Part shown: piece after piece, positions 58,473 through 64,000 of the stretch
Layout of the letters: every line of letters begins with the position of its first letter
Numbering within the stretch: the first letter of the stretch is position 1
DNA from: Ochotona curzoniae
Taxonomy: Eukaryota; Chordata; Mammalia; Lagomorpha; Ochotonidae
NCBI RefSeq assembly: GCF_017591425.1
Contig: NW_024465369.1
Span: 31,953,501 to 32,017,500, forward strand
Length of the DNA stretch: 64,000 nucleotides
Reading direction: 5' to 3'
The notes under the pieces: generated by a model
Database searches by the model: none
What the model saw: the letters and a program-made list of their open reading frames with translations, nothing else
Told to the model about the DNA's origin: nothing
Program-made: the position numbers and the translations under genes

Positions 58473-59104
58473 CAAAGATTTAAGTTAAAGCATAAAGTGA
58501 GTATCATTTCCTGTTTACTCTTTAGTGAAGTATAATTCTGAAGGAGTGAAGCAGAGCTTGCTTGAGGCCTTCACATATTGTTTAAAGGGGACACTTGAGC
58601 TGCCCAAAGTCTGCAGAGACCATGGCCCTGGGTAAATGTTGGCTCAGGCCAGGCCTGGAATGCTGGAGACTCAAGGAACTCCTAGCCCTGTTCTTCAAGG
58701 AAGCCTTCTCTCAGAGCGTGTTTAGTCCCCATCACATATGTGACCAGGAAGAGATGTAGCTACAGAAATGAGTGGGCAAGGTGAAGTAAACCAAAGCAGC
58801 TCACCTTTCTCATTTTCCCCCGGATTGATTGTGGGGAACTTCATTACATTTAGACACAGATCCTTGGAAAGTTCTTTGTATCTTTTCATCTGGAAAAATA
58901 GGTCTTGATTTGCAATTTCAAAAATTCTTCATTTTTTGAGATACCTAAATACTTTGGAACTGAAAAAGTTAAATCAGAGTACCTTAGGATTACTTTGAAA
59001 GTATATTGCTTTAGAGTACTTGCTTGAAGAGTCATCATACTAGCTCACTTTAAGGAGCTATAGGAGGTATAGAATTTTTGATTTAGAAATAAACCATCAA
59101 GTTT

Positions 59105-59218
59105 GGCATGCAGCAGGTTTGGTTCCTGGTCTTAGTACCAGCATTTGCAGTCATTTGACCTTGGGCGAGTTGAACCATTTTGAAAAATGACTTTAAGTTC
59201 AGCCTGGCTTTTCTCAAG
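59105..59218 (-). mobile_element. MIR, antisense
   Basis: GGTTTGGTTCCTGGTCTTAG then CATTTGACCTTGGGCGAGTT, the reverse of the MIR core. Confidence 0.6.
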
Positions 59219-59751
59219 CTCAGTCAATGATTGATTTTACCAAGAATATCAAGACAAATTTCTGAACTCTTTCACTCCACCTTAGGATTTGCTGCTACCG
59301 CCAACTGTCCTTTCTTCTTTGTGCTTATGTCCCAGACCACGGATCCTCTTTCTTGCAGAGCCACTCCTGCCTCTAAGCCCAACTGTCAGCAACCATGATC
59401 CTGTGCCATCTTTTCTATTTTCTCTCCCTTTTGCGTATATCTCTCCTTATCCTAACAAAAGGTTGCCCTTGGCCCTGCTCCTTGTTCTTCTTAATTTTAC
59501 CACCAGACTTCTTCAGACTGACATCCATGTTTGCCACCTCACCTAGCTGACTCCTCTCTCCTTAATCCTGAGATTAGCTTTTTGCCCTCAGCATGTCTCT
59601 TAAATGGTCCTTGGGAAGTTCAGCTCCCAAATACTATAGCCTCATTTCCTATAGAGTCCCTGAAGTATTTAGTTCCTTGGGCCATGCTTTCCTTGAACTG
59701 CTTCTTGCATGATATCTGCAGTGCTGTATTCTTTGGTTCCAAAACCACTAA

Positions 59752-59934
59752 AGGACAGGAAATTCAATCCAGGTCTCTCACATGGGTGGTAGGCACCCAA
59801 TTACTTGAGCCTACCAGATTCTGTGTTTAAGGACATTGGAGTTAGGTATATCAAACCCAGGTATCCAGTCCAGAATAGGAAAAGAATGTCTCAGCTGGTG
59901 TCTTAACCACTAGGCTAAATGCATGCCCCAGCAC
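59752..59934 (-). mobile_element. C-type SINE 5' half, antisense
   Basis: CCAGGTCTCTCACATGGGTG, then a diverged middle and CTTAACCACTAGGCTAAATG at the head side. The tail half is missing. Confidence 0.6.
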
Positions 59935-61131
59935 TTGATATGTTGTGAGAAAAATTTTCCTGCTCAACCATTTGGCATGATTATAACAAAAAAAGATCCA
60001 GAATAATTTGTCAGACTGTATGCCAAGGTCCCCTTGCCAAGGGAGCTGGAGGTTCTATTTTCTCCTCCATGTTTGTGAACTCAGTGTCCTGTAGATCAAA
60101 CGGGTTTACAGAAAAATTTTGGCATGGGATGGAGAGATGAGGAGTGGGTAGAATGAGAGCTAAGTTGTATCAGTGATGTTCTCGTGGCAAGTACCAGACC
60201 TCCAACCCATAAATTAAGGATCTTCAGGGCAAGTGGTCCAAAGACAGAAAATCTCAGCAGATTCAGCCACTCAAGGTTCCATTTAAGAGCCGGGTTCCTT
60301 ACATCTGTTAGGCTGTTCTTGCTATGTCCGCAGTACCCTTACCTATGGCCACAAGGTGGGTTAGCAGTGTTAATCATGACTTTCTCACCTTCCTGAAGCA
60401 GGAAGGAAGGGGTAGATGGGAAGTGGGCTTTCTTCACGAGTCTCTCCATTTTATTTTAATTTTTTTTTTTTTTTTGGAGTAAAACCTTTCCTGGAACTCC
60501 TCCAAGAGACTCCCTTTGTATCCCATTGGTCAGAATTTGCAATGAAAGACTTTGCAGGGGAGCTGCAAAGTAGATTGGGAGAGTGAGTATGCTTTTTCAG
60601 TGTCTGAAGGAGAGAGCAGGCTAAGAAGAAAGGGATTGGAAAAGCAATTAATGGTGTGTGTCAGGAGAATCCTGATGGGGTAGTGATGGGAAAAGATAGG
60701 TACCAGGGAGAAATGAAGAAAAGGCAAAATCAGAGGGAAGGGAAGAATTCATAATGGAGACCCACATGTGACAGAAAATACTGCTGAAAATCAGAACTAC
60801 AGTAAAGTGTTGAGGTCATCATGTAGATTCAGATTCACCCAACCTTTACTGCTATGCCAGGCCTTTCCCTAAGCCTTATCTCACATAATTCCCATACCAG
60901 CCTTTTTGGTTGGCATTACCCAGTGTATGATGTAGATGTATATTCCAAATATGAGGCAAACGAAGACAAGTGGCTCTCAATGCTGGGTCAGAAACCAGGC
61001 CTGGGTTGGATACATTGTATTTGCCCACTTCATTAGCTGGTCAATAAACCATTGGACCACAGTGTAGCATATGTAGAATATATGATAGGAGCAGAGTGTG
61101 AGTCCAGCTCTTCTACCTTCAACCTCTGTAA

Positions 61132-61348
61132 TAACGGCTAACACTTGGTATTTATTATGTCCTGGGCACTGTGTATTTTGTATGCATTATCCTGTTTGTT
61201 TCATGAAAGAGGTATTTTAAAATAATTTCTGATATATAATATAGGTAACTGGCAATTGGAACTTAATGAAGTGACAGGACCAGGATTTGAACATAGGCCT
61301 GCTGACTCAGGCATCCATGCTTCTAACTCTGTCTTCTAGACCTCTGTC
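61132..61348 (+). mobile_element. MIR, sense
   Basis: GGTATTTATTATGTCCTGGGC, GTGACAGGACCAGGATTTGA, ACATAGGCCTGCTGACTC, in MIR order. Confidence 0.7.
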
Positions 61349-62594
61349 TCCAAATGATCACCCAGGGATTTCTCAGCAATATTCTTGTTTTCTTTATGCC
61401 TGTCATCAATCAAAGCTAAAATCATAGCCAGCTCATACTCAAACCTGATGACCTAAAACCACCAGCCTGTGACTGGGAGAGAGAATTCCCATGCCCATTG
61501 CTGAGAGAAGCCTGCAGCAGCCTTGGAAAGACCTGGCATGATGTGAGGGGAGCTAACTTGTCCCAGGGTCAGGAAGCCTTGGGTAAAAACTGGTAGTCAG
61601 AGGATGGATGACATCTCTGCTCCAGTTCCTGTGTAAGGCTGTGACCACATAGAATGAATGACAGGCTGGGAATGGTCTTTCATGTCATGGGGCTTTGTTC
61701 CCACAATGGTAATCCTCTATTTTATTGCTGAGAAGTACAATGGAAGGATTATACTGCCATAATTTAATTTGTCCTGCATATGGCAAAGCTCTCACCAGGC
61801 TTTTATGTGGCATTCTTCCTCACAGCTAGCCTGTTGGTGTGAAAAAGGAGGCCAGAGGAAGCAGGCCTGGCATGAAGACCACGGGGAAGAGATTCTTACC
61901 CATCAGCGTCTAGCAATCCCGCAAAGACACTGCTGGTTATGGGCCCCTTCCCTGAGGATTCAGGCCTGGAGGAATGGGAGCCTCCCTGAGGAGAGCCAGC
62001 CACTCACACAAGGGAAGACTGAACGCATATCTTCCCTGTGTGTCATCCTTGCGGCTTTGAGGCTCTGAGCCAGCTGGGCTGACCTCAGAACTGTAGAGAC
62101 AGAGGAATAGTCTCCAGGTCGGCTGGGCTGACTGTGGGGCAGATTTTCACATGGGCTGTGAAGTACGAGCTTGCCACGTTTCTTGACTCAGACACTCCTT
62201 TGGCAGGGAGCAGGGCTGAGAAGGGGGAGTGCACTACAGCAGTGCATGGCAGTACAAGGATGATGGAGGAGAGCAAATCCCCAGCCAGTTCCCTCCTGTT
62301 GTGGCCAAATTGGCGCACTCATATGCCAGTGGGGCCTCCGTTGTGTGCAACCACAGAGACTGTGGCCACAGGGTACAGCAGCAGTTACAGGGACGAGAGC
62401 CTTCTTGTAGGAAGTGTGTGTGTGCCGTTGATGTCCTATGAGAGGTCTTCTAAACACCCAGGAGAATGAGTACTAAGAAGAAACTGTAGTTGAGTTTAAA
62501 AAAAGTCTGGTACTGAAACTTTAATTGTACTTTTCCATTAATGTATGAAGTGTTCTCATACACGGCATCTCATTTAGTTAGAAAAAGGATGGGC

Positions 62595-62768
62595 ATTGGT
62601 GATGGACCTGCATTGGAATCCTAGTTCAACTGCTTTTAAGTTATATGCTGTTGGATAATTTCTTTCCTCTCTCTTAACAACAGTGCCCTAGAGTACCTGG
62701 GAGGATTAGAGAGATTTAGGAAAAGGAACGAGCACAGTTTTAAACACATCAGAAATGCTCTAAAAGGG
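62595..62768 (-). mobile_element. MIR, antisense, old
   Basis: TGCATTGGAATCCTAGTTCA, then TTCTTTCCTCTCTCTTAACA and AGTACCTGGGAGGATTAGAG correspond to the reverse MIR order. Diverged. Confidence 0.5.
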
Positions 62769-62839
62769 ATAACAATAGATGTAGCAATCATTGTAGTCTT
62801 GTTAGGATTTAAAAAGTTTCTATAATTCTAAACCCAATG

Positions 62840-63170
62840 GGCCCGACAGCATAGCCTAGTGGCTAAAGTCCTCGCCTTGAATGCGCCAGGATCCCATATG
62901 GGCACCGGTTCTAATCCCGGCAGCTCCACTTCCCATCCAGCTCCCTGCTTGTGGCCTGGAAAAGCAGTCGAGGATGGGCCAAAGCTTTGGGACCCTGCAC
63001 CCATGTGGGATACTGGGAAGAAGTTTCTGGCTCCTGGCTTGGGCTCAGCACAGCATCGGCCATTGTGCTCACTTGGGGAGTGAATCATCGGACAGAAGAT
63101 CTTCTTCTCTGTCTCTCCTCCTCTCTGTATCTCTGACTTTCCAATAAATAAATAAATCTTAAAAAAAAAA
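62840..63170 (+). mobile_element. C-type SINE, sense, with duplication
   Basis: Full-length: GGCCCGACAGCATAGCCTAG, GGATCCCATATGGGCACC with GGTTCTAATCCCGGC box B, TTTCCAATAAATAAATAAAT tail. AA(A/C)CCCAATG at about 62830-62839 and 63171-63180. Confidence 0.9.
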
Positions 63171-63315
63171 AAACCCCAATGAAGGTCTCTCAGGTTTAGT
63201 GCTTAAATCATAGCCTAAACATAGACATTGAGGTTTCTAATATTGGAGAAACTTTTTTAAACAGTTCTCTCTGTTTTGAGAGCTAAATTTTATTTTCTAG
63301 GGTTCCTAGCTCTTT

Positions 63316-63594
63316 TATTTTTTAAAGATTTATTTTATTTATTTGAAAGGTAAAGTTTCAAAGAGAAAGATTTTCCATCCTCTGGTTCACTGCCCAATTA
63401 GCTGCAATGGCCAGGACAGGGTTGGGCCAAAGCCAAGTGCCCGGAACCTCATCTGGGGCTCCCCTGTGAATGCAGGGGCCCAAGGATTAAGGCCAGTTGG
63501 ATCAGAAACAGGGAGCAGCCAGAAACCAGTTCCCCTAGGGGATGCTGGTATTGCAGGCAGTGGCTTAACAGGCTATGCCTCAACACCAGTTCCA
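63316..63594 (-). mobile_element. C-type SINE, antisense, old
   Basis: TTTTTTAAAGATTTATTTTA tail, TGGTTCACTGCCCAATTAGC, GGCTTAACAGGCTATGCCTC head. Confidence 0.78.
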
Positions 63595-64000
63595 GCATTC
63601 CTGGCTCTTAACACAGAGGCAAATTATGCTGAACTGGGGTCTAGGACTCACCCCTGCAATCTGGCCAGGATGCCACTACCACACACTCAGAGCTCAGTTA
63701 CAGCCTTTTTAGACTTTCTATCTTATGAAAATATTAGCTGGTCACATTCATTTTCAAAACCTTTTTGAAGCCAGAAATGTTATCACCAGCTGAAAGAAGC
63801 TTCAAGGAAAAAAATGTGTTTTGAGTTATATTTTTCCTTGTGGATATGCTTATGGCTGTACATAAATATTTATCTGAACTATTTCAACGAACTCCAAACC
63901 ATCAGTGATCCTTATGCAAAGAACCATTTTGGAAGAATTTGTGTGTGTCAAGGATGTCAGCAATCTCTTGCTAGGACCAGATTCTAGGGACCTGGAGGCC

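Larger units (their letters stand above)
58003..64000. other. MYO3B: Start of the next MYO3B intron
   Basis: No further tail exon (which should enter after two bases of an arginine/glycine codon) was recognised up to the window end. Contains MER20, three MIRs and three C-type SINEs. 58480-59100, 59220-59750, 59940-61130 and 61350-62590 have no gene or named repeat. Long open frames near 61769-62469 lack splice or homology support. Confidence 0.75.

Noticed and set aside
61769..62469. Long open frames in the last intron as a further MYO3B tail exon.
   Set aside because: Translations in the required phase hit a stop near a possible acceptor, and no convincing match to the recalled human tail segment was found.
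1..64000. CRISPR arrays, operons, riboswitches, tRNA or rRNA genes in working form.
   Set aside because: None found. Repeats are interspersed elements or microsatellites, and the only RNA-gene-like matches are truncated U6 and 5S copies and tRNA-derived SINEs.

Overview
This is a mammalian genomic window that lies inside one large, intron-rich gene, MYO3B (unconventional class IIIB myosin), transcribed on the + strand. The interspersed repeats point to a lagomorph. About forty copies of one tRNA-derived SINE (the lagomorph C-repeat type) are spread on both strands. The youngest copies are a subfamily that looks more like pika (Ochotona) than rabbit; that genus call is my inference from the SINE sequence and is not proven. 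No bacterial, plasmid, phage or CRISPR features are present.

Gene content: seven intact coding exons and one decayed exon of MYO3B were found by translation, splice sites and phase continuity. In order they are 6549-6628, 12283-12360, 16893-17098, 37849-37960, 39193-39355, 41540-41620, 53569-53670 (decayed, two in-frame stops) and 57906-58002. Together they encode the last third of the motor domain (loop-2 region, actin-binding segment, SH-helix region, converter), the two-IQ neck and the first part of the tail. The N-terminal kinase, most of the motor and the C-terminal tail lie outside the window. The phases of neighbouring exons join without a break. The decayed exon is flanked by phase 1 on both sides, so skipping it keeps the frame.

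Layout: 1-6548 is the upstream intron, largely an old antisense L1 split by two solo LTRs, one of which contains a third LTR. 6629-37848 is three large introns filled with SINEs, L1/L2/MIR remnants, one sense-oriented solo LTR (25587-26275), a rearranged L1 of the twin-priming type (29876-33251) and a truncated U6 pseudogene. 37961-41539 holds two short introns with SINEs. 41621-57905 is the long intron or introns around the decayed exon. It contains an unclassified GC-rich repeat family and a 5S rRNA-derived fragment. 58003-64000 is the start of the next intron, with MER20, MIR and SINE copies.

The window is mostly ordinary intron. I see no evidence of a new multi-gene system. The best leads are the loss of a MYO3B tail exon by in-frame stops and several well-preserved nested insertions whose target-site duplications can be read directly. 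Statements about the human protein rest on recall of MYO3B, not on a database search.
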